A stretch of 64,000 nucleotides of DNA from Betaproteobacteria bacterium (lineage in GTDB: Bacteria; Pseudomonadota; Gammaproteobacteria; Burkholderiales; JAHFQX01), in assembly GCA_023259135.1 (NCBI GenBank), contig JAHFQX010000010.1:1-64000 (forward strand). Reading direction: 5' to 3'. The first letter of the stretch is position 1, and each line of letters starts with the position of its first letter. Position numbers and translations under genes: made by a program. Under the pieces are notes generated by a model that worked only from the letters and a program-made list of their open reading frames with translations, was not told where the DNA came from and searched no databases. Shown here piece by piece: positions 8,870-20,883 of the stretch.

Positions 8870-10012
8870 ATGGTTCTTGATCCCCTGCTCAAACTGATGG
8901 CGGAAAAGCGGGCGTCCGACCTGTTTTTCTCCCCCGGCGCCCCCATCCACATCAAGATCCAGGGGGTGGTGATGCCGGTGAACAACCAAGTGTTGGATGC
9001 GGAAGCCACCCGCCGCATCGCCTACGAGCTTCTCTCCCCGGAACAAGCGAAAAGCTTCGAGGAAAACTGGGAGATGAATTTCGCCTTCGCCAGGGAGGGC
9101 ATCGGCAGCTTTCGGGTCAACGTGTTTCGCCAGCGGGGCCATATCTCTTTGGTCATCCGCTACTTGGCCGGAGTCATTCCTTCCATCGAGGAGTTGAAAC
9201 TGCCGCCGGTTTTCAAGGACCTGGTGATGGAAAAGCGCGGCCTGGTGCTGGTGGTGGGCGCCACCAGCTCGGGGAAATCCACTTCCCTGGCGTCCATGGT
9301 TCAGTACCGCAACGCCACTCGAACCGGCCACATCCTCACCGTCGAGGACCCCATCGAATACGTGTTCCGGCACGACAAGAGCATCGTCAGCCAGCGGGAA
9401 ATCGGCATCGACACCCACTCCTATGCCCAGGCGCTGACCAATGCCATGCGCGAGGCGCCGGACATGCTGATGATCGGCGAAATCCGCGACCGCGAAACCC
9501 TGCAACACGCCCTGATCTACGCCCAGACGGGACACCTGTGCCTGGCCACGCTGCACGCCAACAACAGCTACCACGCGCTGAACCGCATCATCAATTTCTT
9601 TCCCCACGAAGCCCGGGAAAGCTTGCTGATGGATTTGTCGGTCAGCCTGCGCTGCGTCATCTCCCAGCGCCTGATCAAGGGCGTGGACGGCAAGCTGGTG
9701 CCGGCGGTGGAGGTGCTGCTCAACACCGTCCACATCGCCGAGCTCATCAAGAACGGCGAGACCGACCAGATCAAGGAAGCCATGGAGCAAAGCCTTTCTC
9801 CGGGCTCCCAGAGCTTCGAGCAAGATCTCTACCGGCTTTACGCCAGCGGCGAGATCACCCTGGAAGAAGCCTTGGCCAATTCCGACTCCCCCACCAACCT
9901 GTCCTGGCTCATCAACAACGCCAAGGCGGCGGAAAAGGGAGGAGCCGCGCCGAAAGCGCCGGAGCCGGAAGCCCCCACCCTGACCCTCAACCTGGATCGC
10001 CTGGAAGAATGA
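8870..10012 (+). CDS. pilU: PilT/PilU-type twitching ATPase, likely PilU
   Basis: VVGATSSGKSTSLASM Walker A; AQTGHLCLATLHANNSYHALNRIINFFP; LEEALANSDSPTNLSWLINN. Confidence 0.93.
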   Translation: MVLDPLLKLMAEKRASDLFFSPGAPIHIKIQGVVMPVNNQVLDAEATRRIAYELLSPEQAKSFEENWEMNFAFAREGIGSFRVNVFRQRGHISLVIRYLAGVIPSIEELKLPPVFKDLVMEKRGLVLVVGATSSGKSTSLASMVQYRNATRTGHILTVEDPIEYVFRHDKSIVSQREIGIDTHSYAQALTNAMREAPDMLMIGEIRDRETLQHALIYAQTGHLCLATLHANNSYHALNRIINFFPHEARESLLMDLSVSLRCVISQRLIKGVDGKLVPAVEVLLNTVHIAELIKNGETDQIKEAMEQSLSPGSQSFEQDLYRLYASGEITLEEALANSDSPTNLSWLINNAKAAEKGGAAPKAPEPEAPTLTLNLDRLEE

Positions 10013-10359
10013 AGCTCTACGGCATCGCCCATTGCTCCACCGTCAAGCAATGCCGGGCCTGGCTGGCCGATCGGGGCCGGGAGGCGCCTTTTCATGACTA
10101 TGCCAAGCAGGGCGTCGATCCCCAACGGCTGCGGAATTGGGCGGCCCAAGTCGGCTGGGAAATCCGGCTCAACCGCAAAGGCACCACTTGGCGCAAGCTT
10201 TCCGAAGCAGAGCCGGCCAGGGTCACCACCGCCGATGCCGCGCTGCGGCTGATGCAGCAAAAGCCCAGCCTCATCAAGCGGCCGGTACTGGAAACCGGCC
10301 AAGGCATCGTGGTGGGCTTCGATCCCGAAACTTATTCCCGGCTTTTCGCTCAGATGTGA
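10009..10359 (+). CDS. ArsC/Spx-like (YffB) thioredoxin-fold protein
   Basis: MKLYGIAHCSTVKQCRAWLADRG.. ArsC/Spx family N-terminus; ATGA overlap with pilU. Confidence 0.85.
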   Translation: MKLYGIAHCSTVKQCRAWLADRGREAPFHDYAKQGVDPQRLRNWAAQVGWEIRLNRKGTTWRKLSEAEPARVTTADAALRLMQQKPSLIKRPVLETGQGIVVGFDPETYSRLFAQM

Positions 10360-10415
10360 ATGCTTATAAACGCACGGCAACGCGAAGGGTCGGCGGACCG
10401 ATGCCCCGGCCCTGA

Positions 10416-11573
<1,158 letters not shown>

Positions 11574-11669
11574 GCGCTTGCAAACAAGCGTCGCCAGTAG
11601 CCCGACATGCGAGCAGTGGGAAAGCAAGCAACGAAGCGCATCGGGTATGCGGTTCCATAAGGGCATTTT

Positions 11670-12860
11670 ATGGCTGAAACTCTCCAGACAATAGCAGGCA
11701 GCATCGCTTGGCCGATCGCCATCGCCATGGCGTGGATTGCCGGAGAAGCGGGGTCCCGCTGGCTGTCCCTGCCGCGCGTCAGCGGTTATGGCATCGCCGG
11801 CTTTTTCATGGCCGCGGCCCAGGGCGGCTTTCTCGCCGACTTTTCTGGCGGGCCCGTTGCGCTGCTGGCCGACTTCGCCTTCGCGCTGATCCTGTTCGAG
11901 CTCGGCTATCGCATCAATCTGCGCTGGCTACGCATCAATCCGTGGCTGGGCGTCACCAGCGCGGCCGAGGCCGTTGGCGTCTTCGCCGCGGTCTTCATGC
12001 TGGCCCGGGCCTTTGCCGTGCCGCTCGTGCCGTCGCTGTTGCTGGCGGCGCTGGCGATGTCCACGTCGCCGGCGGCCGTGCTGCGGGTGGCGAACGAGCT
12101 CAAAAGTTCCGGTCAAGTCACCGAACGCCTGCTGCATCTGTCAGCCTTAAACTGCGTTTGGGCGGTGGTGGTATTCAAGGCCATTATCGGATACGGAGTG
12201 CTGGCCAATGCCGGCAGCGTCTTCCAGGCAACATGGAACAGCCTGGTGGTAGTGGCGGTATCGGCCGGCATCGGCACGCTATTTGGCGTTGCGGTGCCCG
12301 GGCTGTTGCGGAGCATCGGCGGCGTCGATCGGAATGCAACCGTTGCCTTCGCCGTCGGAGTGCTGCTATTAACCGCGCTAACCCATGCCTTTAAATTCTC
12401 GCCCCTGCTGGCGGCCTTGGCATTCGGCCTCGTGGCCCGGCACCGGCGGGTGATCCTGTCACAGGCGCAGCGCAACTTCGGGGCTCTCGGCGACCTGCTG
12501 ACGGTGCTGCTGTTTGTCTTCGTCGGCGCCTCTGTTGAATGGAAACAGGCGGTGGCCGGCATCGAACTGGCGCTGGCTGTCATGGGCGTCCGCCTGGCGG
12601 TGAAGATGGCGGCCACGACCTTGTTCGCCCGCCTCGGCGGCATTACATGGCGCAAGGGGGCGCTGACCGGGCTGGCGATGACGCCGATGTCGGTGTTCGT
12701 GATTCTGCTGCTCGAGCAGACCCGTTATCTGCAGCTCGGCGCTCTCGATCAGGTCGCCGGCATCGCCGCGATGGTCCTGCTGCTGGAAGTCATCGGGCCG
12801 CTCGCGACGCAACGCGCCTTGATTTGGGCGGGGGAAACCCATCACGCGGAGAGCCGTTGA
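11670..12860 (+). CDS. CPA2-type cation:proton antiporter
   Basis: Multi-TM Na+/H+ exchanger-like sequence ([24 protein letters not shown]...). Confidence 0.8.
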   Translation: MAETLQTIAGSIAWPIAIAMAWIAGEAGSRWLSLPRVSGYGIAGFFMAAAQGGFLADFSGGPVALLADFAFALILFELGYRINLRWLRINPWLGVTSAAEAVGVFAAVFMLARAFAVPLVPSLLLAALAMSTSPAAVLRVANELKSSGQVTERLLHLSALNCVWAVVVFKAIIGYGVLANAGSVFQATWNSLVVVAVSAGIGTLFGVAVPGLLRSIGGVDRNATVAFAVGVLLLTALTHAFKFSPLLAALAFGLVARHRRVILSQAQRNFGALGDLLTVLLFVFVGASVEWKQAVAGIELALAVMGVRLAVKMAATTLFARLGGITWRKGALTGLAMTPMSVFVILLLEQTRYLQLGALDQVAGIAAMVLLLEVIGPLATQRALIWAGETHHAESR

Positions 12861-12862
12861 CC

Positions 12863-13993
12863 GTGGCGCTGGAACCTTTCAAGGCGAGCCACCCCCTGAC
12901 CATGGGCGTCGAGCTCGAGTTGCAGCTCGTGAATCCGACCGATTTCGACCTTTCGGCCTCGGCCAGCGACATGCTGCATCTGCTGGAGCGCAGAAAATTT
13001 CCCGGCGACGTCAAGCCCGAGATGACGGAAAGCATGATCGAAATATCGACCGATCCGCATGCCCGCCACGCCGATCTGCTGGCCCAGTTGCTGCACATCC
13101 GCGACACGCTGGTCGCCGCCGGCGATCGGCTTAATGTCGCTTTGTGCGGCGGTGGAACCCACCCGTTCCAGCGCTGGTTCGATCAGCGTATTTTCGCCAA
13201 GCCGCGCTTCCGGAAGCTTTCGGATCTCTACGGCTATCTTGCCAAGCAATTCACGGTCTTCGGCCAGCATGTCCACATCGGCTGCGCCAGCGCCGACGAA
13301 GGACTTTATTTGCTGCATGCGCTAAACCGCTACCTGCCCCATTTCATCGCCCTGTCCGCTTCCTCGCCATTCTTCCAAGGGGTCGATACGCTGTTCGACT
13401 CGGCTCGCTTGAATTCCGTGTTCGCGTTTCCCTTGAGCGGCCGTGCGCCTTTCCTGCTCAAGTGGTCCGACTTCGAACACGATTATTTCACCAAGATGGA
13501 GAAGACCGGCGTAGTCAAGAGCATGAAGGATTTTTATTGGGACATCCGCCCCAAGCCGGAATACGGCACCATCGAGTTGCGCGTCTGCGATACCCCCCTC
13601 ACCGTCGAACGGGCCGCCGCGCTGGCCGCCTACTTGCAGGCATTGTGCCGCATGCTGCTGGAACGCAATGAAGCGCCGCCGTCGGAAGACGATTACCTCG
13701 TCTACAACTACAACCGTTTCCAGGCTTGCCGGTTCGGGCTGGACGGCACGTTGATCCATCCGAAAACCAACAAGAGTCTTTCGCTGCGCGAGGACATCCT
13801 GGCCACCTTGCGCGGCTTGGAGCCTCACGCCGCCGCCCTCGGTAGCCAGGCGGCTTTCAATGAGCTACATCAAGCGGTCGCCTCGGAAGGCAGCCACGCG
13901 AGCTTCCTGCGGCGCCAATATGCCGAGGAGGGCGGCGTACAGGGGATGGTGGATGCGGCGGTAAGGGCGTTCCGGCGGGAGGGCGCGATATGA
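12863..13993 (+). CDS. GCS2-type carboxylate-amine ligase (YbdK/GshA type 2 family); GTG or TTG start
   Basis: [30 protein letters not shown]...; [18 protein letters not shown]. Confidence 0.85.
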   Translation: MALEPFKASHPLTMGVELELQLVNPTDFDLSASASDMLHLLERRKFPGDVKPEMTESMIEISTDPHARHADLLAQLLHIRDTLVAAGDRLNVALCGGGTHPFQRWFDQRIFAKPRFRKLSDLYGYLAKQFTVFGQHVHIGCASADEGLYLLHALNRYLPHFIALSASSPFFQGVDTLFDSARLNSVFAFPLSGRAPFLLKWSDFEHDYFTKMEKTGVVKSMKDFYWDIRPKPEYGTIELRVCDTPLTVERAAALAAYLQALCRMLLERNEAPPSEDDYLVYNYNRFQACRFGLDGTLIHPKTNKSLSLREDILATLRGLEPHAAALGSQAAFNELHQAVASEGSHASFLRRQYAEEGGVQGMVDAAVRAFRREGAI

Positions 13994-14766
13994 TCGGCCG
14001 CCGTCGCCCCATTCGCATTGGCCTTTCGGCCAGGATATTCCATCCGGAGCAAGGCAGCCGCGGGATACGGACCAAGACGCTGCAGGTGCTGGAGCAATCC
14101 ATCGCGCAATGGGTCATGGCCCGCGACGTGCTCGTGCTGATGGTTCCGTCGGTAGTTCAGGACGGCATGTTGATGCGAAGCAACATCCGTCTGCGCGATT
14201 ACGCCGAATACCTCGATGGATTGATCCTGCAAGGCGGCGCGGACGTGAGCCCCCGTGCGTATGGCGAGGAACCGCTGCGTCCGGAATGGTCGGGGGATCC
14301 GGTGCGCGATGCTTATGAGCTGGAGCTGCTGCACGAATTCATGGAGGCTCGCAAGCCCGTGCTCGGCATCTGCCGGGGCATGCAGTTGATCAACGTCGCG
14401 CTCGGCGGTTCGCTGTACCAGGATTTGCCGAGCCAGCAGCCGCTACCGATCGCCCACGAGAGCGGCGACTACGACCGGAATATCCATACGGTGCGCTTTG
14501 CCGAAGGCGGCCAACTGAGCGGTTGGTTCGGCGGTCTGGCCGGCGGACGCGTCGTGTCCATTCACCATCAAGGCATAAACCGCCTCGGTCGCGATGCGTT
14601 GGTCGAAGCCACCGCCGAGGACGGCGTGGTCGAGGCCATACGCTGGAAGGGCCGCAGTTTCGTCTGCGGAGTGCAGTGGCATCCCGAGTTCCACCAGCAG
14701 CCGGAAGGCGAGCTTCTCGACTGCGCCCCCCTGCTGGAGGCCTTTCTCGCCGCGGCGCGGCCATAG
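13990..14766 (+). CDS. Gamma-glutamyl-gamma-aminobutyrate hydrolase-like class I glutamine amidotransferase (C26)
   Basis: [28 protein letters not shown] nucleophile elbow; [13 protein letters not shown]. Confidence 0.88.
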   Translation: MIGRRRPIRIGLSARIFHPEQGSRGIRTKTLQVLEQSIAQWVMARDVLVLMVPSVVQDGMLMRSNIRLRDYAEYLDGLILQGGADVSPRAYGEEPLRPEWSGDPVRDAYELELLHEFMEARKPVLGICRGMQLINVALGGSLYQDLPSQQPLPIAHESGDYDRNIHTVRFAEGGQLSGWFGGLAGGRVVSIHHQGINRLGRDALVEATAEDGVVEAIRWKGRSFVCGVQWHPEFHQQPEGELLDCAPLLEAFLAAARP

Positions 14767-14865
14767 CCGGGGACCCCAGTACCTTGACCTATAAGTTTCG
14801 CCATGTTTGCCCGCCCCGCCCCGCATCGCCGATGGCTTTGTCGCTCATCCTCGCAATAGCGATAG

Positions 14866-15528
14866 CTATTGCTGTGGTTCGCTTCGCGCACTCGGCGCGC
14901 CGATGACGTCCGTCCCGGCGGGGGGAGTGAAGCGAAAAATTTCGGCGGGCAGCCGAAGATTGCGCTGGAAATCGGAAAAACGGATCACCGTCAGTTGTCC
15001 GAAGCGATCCTTGAGCTCCATGGTCCGCAAGCCGGCGGCGTCGAATCCCAGCCTCATCCGCTCGAAGGAGGCCTCCGGCTCTTTCGGCGTCGCTTCCACC
15101 CACTCGAGCCCACCTTGATTTTCCAGGGCCGCGAGGGAAAAACGCTTTTCAATATCTTCCGCCGTGGCCAGCAAGGCGGCAGGGCTGGCTCCCAAGGTTT
15201 CGTCCAGGTTTTTCACGGTGACCTGATGGAGATCCTGATCGTAGACCCAGACTTTCCGGCTGTCGCCGACGATGAGCTGCTTATAGGGCTGTTCGTAGGT
15301 CCAGCGGAATTTTCCGGGCCGGGAGAATTCCAGCACCCCTCGCGCTTCTTCCCGCGGCTTGAGGTTGCGGTCCAGCAGCGTTTGCTGAAACCGGGCGCGG
15401 GCGGAGTGGGTTTCCCGCAGAAAAGCCTTGAGCCGATCCACTCCGGAAGCCGAGGCTTCTCCCGCGATGGCCAGCGTCAGCAGTAGCCACTGAAAGGCCA
15501 CTAGCAGGGATTTGATCTTCTTCGGCAT
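14866..15528 (-). CDS. lolA: Outer membrane lipoprotein carrier protein LolA
   Basis: Signal peptide; GVLEFSRPGKFRWTYEQPYKQLIVGDSRKVWVYDQDLHQVTVK. Confidence 0.93.
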   Translation of the reverse strand: MPKKIKSLLVAFQWLLLTLAIAGEASASGVDRLKAFLRETHSARARFQQTLLDRNLKPREEARGVLEFSRPGKFRWTYEQPYKQLIVGDSRKVWVYDQDLHQVTVKNLDETLGASPAALLATAEDIEKRFSLAALENQGGLEWVEATPKEPEASFERMRLGFDAAGLRTMELKDRFGQLTVIRFSDFQRNLRLPAEIFRFTPPAGTDVIGAPSARSEPQQ

Positions 15529-15535
15529 GGATCGG

Positions 15536-17809
15536 TCAGCGCTCCCCGCTTTGCGGCGCCAGCACTTCCCGGTTGCCGTTGCCTTGCATGGCGGACACCA
15601 CCCCGGAGCGTTCCATCTGTTCCAGCAGCCGCGCCGCCCGGTTGTAGCCCACCCGCAGATGCCGTTGCACTAGGGAAATGGAGGCGCGGCGGGATTGCAG
15701 CACGATGGCCACCGCTTGATCGTAGAGCGGGTCTGACTCGCCGTCCCCGGCCGCGGCGGCTTCCCCGTTGTCCTCGTCGCCGCCCTCCAATACTCCGGGA
15801 ACATAGCTGGGCTGGCCCTGGGCTTTAAGGTAATCCACGACGCGATGCACTTCCTGGTCCGCCACGAAGGCGCCGTGGACCCGCTGGGGATAACCGGTGC
15901 CCGGCGGCAGATAAAGCATGTCTCCTTGACCCAGCAGGGCTTCGGCCCCCATTTGATCGAGAATGATGCGGGAATCCACTTTGGCCTGCACTTGGAAAGC
16001 GATGCGGGACGGGATATTGGTCTTGATGAGGCCGGTGATGACGTCCACCGAGGGACGCTGGGTGGCCAACACCAGATGCACCCCGGCGGCCCGGGCCTTC
16101 TGGGCCAGGCGGGCGATGAGTTCCTCCACCTTCTTGCCCACCACCATCATCAGGTCCGCCAACTCGTCGATGACCACCACGATGTAGGGCATGGGCTCCA
16201 GAGGCTCGGGGTCTTCCGGATGGAGGCTCAGGGGATGGGGAAGAAACTGCCCGTGCTTCTTGGCCTCCGCGATTTTGTGATTGAGCCCCGCCAGATTCCG
16301 CACTCCCAGGGCCGACATGGTCTTGTAGCGCCGGTCCATCTCCGCCACGCACCAGCCCAGGGCTTGACTGGCCTGCTTCATGTCGGTGACCACCGGCGTC
16401 AGCAGGTGGGGAATGCCGTCGTAGACCGACAATTCCAGCATCTTCGGGTCTACCAGCAGCAGCCGGACTTGCTCGGGGGATGCCTTGTAGAGCAGGCTCA
16501 AGATCATGGCATTGATGGCCACCGATTTGCCCGACCCGGTGGTCCCCGCCACGAGCACATGGGGCATGCGGGCCAAATCGGCCACCACCGGCTGGCCGCC
16601 GATATCCTTGCCTAGCGCAATGGTCAAGGCGGAACTGGCGGCATCGCCGTAGGCCCGCGAACCCAACACCTCGGCCAGCCGCACCACTTCCCGCTTCGGG
16701 TTGGGAATCTCCAGCCCCATGCAGCTTTTTCCGGGGATGGTTTCCACCACGCGGATGCTCACCACCGACAAGGCGCGGGCCAGATCTTTTACCAGGTTGA
16801 TAATTTGGCTGCCTTTCACCCCCACCGCCGGCTCCATTTCGTAGCGGGTGATCACCGGACCGGGGTACGCGGCCAGCACCCTGACTTCCACGCCGAAATC
16901 CAGCAGCTTCTTCTCGATAAGCCGGGAGGTGTATTCCAGGGTTTCGGCGCCCAGCGCTTCCACGTGCTGGTCGGTCTGGTCCAGCAGGCGCAAGGGCGGC
17001 AGGGGAGAATCCGGCAGTTCGGCGAACAACGGGGCCTGCTTTTCCCGCTGCACCCGCTCCGACTTCGGAATCCCCGCCACCGGCGGCTCGATGCGCACCG
17101 GATCGTGTTCATCCCAGTGCTTCTTGGTCTCTTCCACCGATTCTTCCCGCCGCACCAGGGCCAGGGCGCCGACTTTCCGATCCTGCCGGTCCCGCCAGGC
17201 TTGCAGCGCCTTCCGGGAAGCTTGCTCCAGCGCCTCGCCCAGCCGCTCGGAAAGCTTGATCCAGGACAAGCCGGTGAATAGGCTCAGCCCCACCGCCATC
17301 GTCACCAGCAACAGCAAGGTCGCGCCGATAAAACCCAGAAAGGAGGATAGGGATTTGGCCATCAGCGCCCCGACCACGCCGCCGGGAGCAAAAGGCAAGG
17401 GAATTTTCAGGCTGTGCAGCCGTAGGGCCTCCACCCCCGCGCTGGACAGCAGCAGGATGATGAAGCCGATCCCCGCCACCGCCAGAGGCCGACGGTCGGC
17501 GAGCAGGGTGGCTGCTTCGATGCGACGATAGCTCCACAGCACGGCAAAGGCGAAAAACGCCACCCACCAATAAGCGGAAACGCCGAACAAGGCCAGCAGC
17601 AGGTCGGCCACCCAAGCGCCGGCCTCGCCGCCGCCGTTGCGGACCGTCGCCCGGCTGACGCTATGGGACCAGCCGGGATCGCCCTTGTCGTAGGTGAACA
17701 GCACCAGGCATAGGTAGGCGGCCGCCCCCACCGCCAGCAACCACCAGGACTCCCGGAGCAAGGCGGTCAGTCTGGGAGGCAGCGGATCGGCGGAGGCCTT
17801 TTCGGCCAT
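15536..17809 (-). CDS. ftsK: DNA translocase FtsK
   Basis: N-terminal TM domain, [26 protein letters not shown]-terminal gamma winged helix. Confidence 0.95.
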   Translation of the reverse strand: MAEKASADPLPPRLTALLRESWWLLAVGAAAYLCLVLFTYDKGDPGWSHSVSRATVRNGGGEAGAWVADLLLALFGVSAYWWVAFFAFAVLWSYRRIEAATLLADRRPLAVAGIGFIILLLSSAGVEALRLHSLKIPLPFAPGGVVGALMAKSLSSFLGFIGATLLLLVTMAVGLSLFTGLSWIKLSERLGEALEQASRKALQAWRDRQDRKVGALALVRREESVEETKKHWDEHDPVRIEPPVAGIPKSERVQREKQAPLFAELPDSPLPPLRLLDQTDQHVEALGAETLEYTSRLIEKKLLDFGVEVRVLAAYPGPVITRYEMEPAVGVKGSQIINLVKDLARALSVVSIRVVETIPGKSCMGLEIPNPKREVVRLAEVLGSRAYGDAASSALTIALGKDIGGQPVVADLARMPHVLVAGTTGSGKSVAINAMILSLLYKASPEQVRLLLVDPKMLELSVYDGIPHLLTPVVTDMKQASQALGWCVAEMDRRYKTMSALGVRNLAGLNHKIAEAKKHGQFLPHPLSLHPEDPEPLEPMPYIVVVIDELADLMMVVGKKVEELIARLAQKARAAGVHLVLATQRPSVDVITGLIKTNIPSRIAFQVQAKVDSRIILDQMGAEALLGQGDMLYLPPGTGYPQRVHGAFVADQEVHRVVDYLKAQGQPSYVPGVLEGGDEDNGEAAAAGDGESDPLYDQAVAIVLQSRRASISLVQRHLRVGYNRAARLLEQMERSGVVSAMQGNGNREVLAPQSGER

Positions 17810-17956
17810 CGGCCGACGGACCCATCGCATGGCGCGCTAGTAAACCCGAAGAAAGGAAAGACGCGGCATTATAACCCACCCCCGAAGCCAGTTTTCTCCA
17901 TCCCCGGCAGCAGATCATCCTCGCTCGGGACAGGCGTCTCGAAGGGCCGCGAATCC

Positions 17957-18970
17957 TCATTCTCCTTGGGCCCGGAGCCCGGTCGCCAGGTCCGTCAGCG
18001 CCCGCAGCTCCCGGCCCAACTGGAACACCGCCATGGCGTAGTTGACGCTGCGGTTGTAGCGGGTGATCACATAAAAATTGCTCAGTCCCACCCAATATTC
18101 GGTTCCCGCCGTACCCTCCAGGGCCAGCAGCATGGCGGGGATGCCAGGGGGCAGACTGACCGCCGGAGCCACCCCGCCGGCCAGCAGCCGCTCCAGGGGC
18201 CAGGTGGGTTGAATGCCCGGCTCCAGCAGGCCGCCCGCATCGCCGCCGCCCAGCATGGCCGGCACGGCCACCGACTCATCAGTTTGCCAGCCGTGGGCTT
18301 GGTAGAAGCGGGCAACGCTGCCAATGGCGTCGGCGGCATTGGCGAATAGGTCGATCCGGCCGTCGCCGTCGAAATCCACGCCGAAATGCCGGTAGCTGCC
18401 GGGCATGAATTGAGGGATGCCCAGGGCTCCCGCGTAGGAGCCGCGCACCGCTGCCGGATCCAGGGCCAATTCCCGCGTCAACACGATGAACTCTTCCAGT
18501 TGGTCGCGGAAGAAGCTTGCCCGGGGAGGATAGTCAAAGGCCAGAGTGGCCAAGGCATCGAGCGCCCGGTGCCCGCCTTGCTGCTTGCCATAATGGGTCT
18601 CCACTCCCAGGGTGGCGACGATGATTTCCTCCGGAACTCCATAACGCTCCCGGGCCGCGGCCAGCGTCGCGGCATTCGCCTTCCAAAACGCCAGTCCCGC
18701 GCCGATCCGCTCTGGGTTGACGAAACGGGAACGATATATCCGCCAAGGAACGGGGGAGGCCGAGACCCCCGTCATGGTCGCGACAATGCGAGGCTGGGCG
18801 CGGGCTTGCAGCAACACGTCCCATACCGCCGTCTCCGGCATATCGTGGCGCCGGCTTACTGCCCGCACGAAGGCGGCCACGTCGGAACGGTCCGCGAAAT
18901 CCTGGGCAAAAGCGGCGGCGGAGCATAAACTCGCCATGGTCAGAAAAATAAGCAAGGGGAAACGAGGCAT
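17957..18970 (-). CDS. mltB: Lytic murein transglycosylase B
   Basis: GVETHYGKQQGGHRALDALATLAFDYPPRASFF; SYAGALGIPQFMPGSYRHFGVDFDGDGRIDL. Confidence 0.93.
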   Translation of the reverse strand: MPRFPLLIFLTMASLCSAAAFAQDFADRSDVAAFVRAVSRRHDMPETAVWDVLLQARAQPRIVATMTGVSASPVPWRIYRSRFVNPERIGAGLAFWKANAATLAAARERYGVPEEIIVATLGVETHYGKQQGGHRALDALATLAFDYPPRASFFRDQLEEFIVLTRELALDPAAVRGSYAGALGIPQFMPGSYRHFGVDFDGDGRIDLFANAADAIGSVARFYQAHGWQTDESVAVPAMLGGGDAGGLLEPGIQPTWPLERLLAGGVAPAVSLPPGIPAMLLALEGTAGTEYWVGLSNFYVITRYNRSVNYAMAVFQLGRELRALTDLATGLRAQGE

Positions 18971-19029
18971 GACGCGAGCGCGGAACATGCTCGGATTATC
19001 CCAGATTCACTGCTGCATGAGGGGGAGCG

Positions 19030-19890
19030 ATGAGCGAAACGACACGCCGGCGGATCGCCGCCGATTTGAAGGGGCTGAGCTTGGGGCCCCTTTCCTGGAG
19101 TTGGGATGCCCGGCGGGCGATTCTATACGCCTTGGGAGTCGGAGCCCGACCCGACCGGGATTTGGATTTCCTGTACGAAGCGCGAGGCCCCAAGGTATTG
19201 CCCACCTATGGCGTGATTCCCGCCATGCTGCTGCTGGAGCAACTGCTGGAGCGCGTCCAGGCGCCTCTGCAAGGGCTGCTTCACGGCGAGCAAGCGCTGC
19301 TGCTGCATCGGCCTTTTCCGCCCGCGGGATTGGCTTCCGTGGCGGGCCGGGTGAGCGAGGTGTGGGATAAAGGCAAGGCCGCGGTGATCGCCGTGGAGGC
19401 CCGGCTGGCGGATGCGGCAGGGCCCTTGTGCGACACCAAGGGGACTTTTTTCGTGCGCGGCGCCGGCGGTTTCGGCGGACCTCGCGGGCCGGCCACGGAA
19501 ACCGCCGAGCCCGCTCCGCCGCAACGTCCCGCGGACTTCGTCGCGGAGGAGGACACCCGCCCGGAACAGGCCGCGCTGTATCGTTTGTCCGGCGGCGCCA
19601 GCCCCCTGCACATCGACCCGGAATTCGCCGCCCAGGCCGGCTATCCCCAACCCACCTTGCACGGGCTGGCCACCTACGGATTCGTCGGGCGGGCGCTGTT
19701 GGCGGCGTTGTGCGGCGGCGACCCGGCCCGGTTGGTGGCTCTGGCCGGGCGCTTCAGCGATGTGGTCTATCCGGGGGAAAAATTGATCATCCGCATTTGG
19801 CTGACCGGCCCCGGCAACGCCGTGCTGCAAGCGGAAACCCAGGACGGACGCATCGTCTTCGCCCGGGGCGCGGCCCGCTTCAGGACATGA
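19030..19890 (+). CDS. MaoC-type enoyl-CoA hydratase 2 (MFE-2 hydratase-like)
   Basis: YRLSGGASPLHIDPEFAAQAGYPQPTLHGLATYGFVGRAL hot-dog hydratase 2 motif. Confidence 0.87.
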   Translation: MSETTRRRIAADLKGLSLGPLSWSWDARRAILYALGVGARPDRDLDFLYEARGPKVLPTYGVIPAMLLLEQLLERVQAPLQGLLHGEQALLLHRPFPPAGLASVAGRVSEVWDKGKAAVIAVEARLADAAGPLCDTKGTFFVRGAGGFGGPRGPATETAEPAPPQRPADFVAEEDTRPEQAALYRLSGGASPLHIDPEFAAQAGYPQPTLHGLATYGFVGRALLAALCGGDPARLVALAGRFSDVVYPGEKLIIRIWLTGPGNAVLQAETQDGRIVFARGAARFRT

Positions 19891-20779
19891 AGGACTCCAG
19901 GGACTCGGCGATGCCCCGGATGATTTGCGGCTGGGACAGATCCTTGATCTGGGCGAAATGCTCGCGGATCTCCTCGACGCTGGGACAACCGTCCGGAGCC
20001 GGCGAGCGGTAGCCGGGGCTGCGGCCCCATTTGAGATGGAAATAGCGCCCCGCTCCCACTTCGAACACGCCGCCGCTCTCTTTCGATTCCGCGCTGCATA
20101 GATAAGCCGCGAAGGCCGACACCGAGGCCGGATTCAGCTTGGCGAGCTGTTCCGGGGGCAGAATAGTGGCGGTCATGCGGGAGGCCGCCACCGGGCAGAT
20201 GACGTTGGTCAAGACGTTGTTCTTGGCGCCTTCCAGGGCCAGGGTCTGGCCAAAGCCCACCAGCGCCATTTTCGCCGCCGAATAATTGGCCTGACCGAAA
20301 TTGCCGTAGAGCCCGGCGGCGGAAGAAGTCATGACGATGCGGCCGAAATTCTGCTCCCGGAAATTCTCCCACACCGCTTTGCTCATGCAGAAAGCGCCCT
20401 TCACGTGGACCCGGAACACCGCGTCCCAATCGTCCTCGCCGAGGTTTTTGAAGGACGTGTCGCGCAGGATGCCGGCATTGTTGATGAGAATATGCACCCC
20501 GCCGAAAGCCCGCTTGGCCTGCTCGACGATGGCCTGGGCGCCGGCCATGTCGCTCACCGAATCGTAGCTGGCGACGGCTTGGCCTCCGGCCGCGCGAATT
20601 TCCGCCACCACCTTATCGGCCATGGAAGAGCCCTTGCCATGGCCGGTGACATCACCGCCCAGGTCATTCACCACTACATTGGCCCCCCGGGAAGCCAGCA
20701 GCTTGGCATGGGCGCTGCCCAGTCCCCCGCCCCCGCCGGTGACGATAGCGGTTTTTCCGTCGAAGCGAATTTGCGACAT
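19880..20779 (-). CDS. SDR-family 3-hydroxyacyl-CoA dehydrogenase-like (MFE-2 N-terminal-like)
   Basis: KTAIVTGGGGGLGSAHAKLLASRGANVVVNDLGG; NNAGILRD; YSAAKMALVGFGQTLALEG. Confidence 0.88.
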   Translation of the reverse strand: MSQIRFDGKTAIVTGGGGGLGSAHAKLLASRGANVVVNDLGGDVTGHGKGSSMADKVVAEIRAAGGQAVASYDSVSDMAGAQAIVEQAKRAFGGVHILINNAGILRDTSFKNLGEDDWDAVFRVHVKGAFCMSKAVWENFREQNFGRIVMTSSAAGLYGNFGQANYSAAKMALVGFGQTLALEGAKNNVLTNVICPVAASRMTATILPPEQLAKLNPASVSAFAAYLCSAESKESGGVFEVGAGRYFHLKWGRSPGYRSPAPDGCPSVEEIREHFAQIKDLSQPQIIRGIAESLESFMS

Positions 20780-20883
20780 CGGTGATCTCCTCGTTTCTGA
20801 TTTACAAAAAGTTTAAGACAACTTCCCCTTGCCGGTCGATAGCCCGATTGCCCGGAGAGGATCATATCACCATAGCGAGCGCA

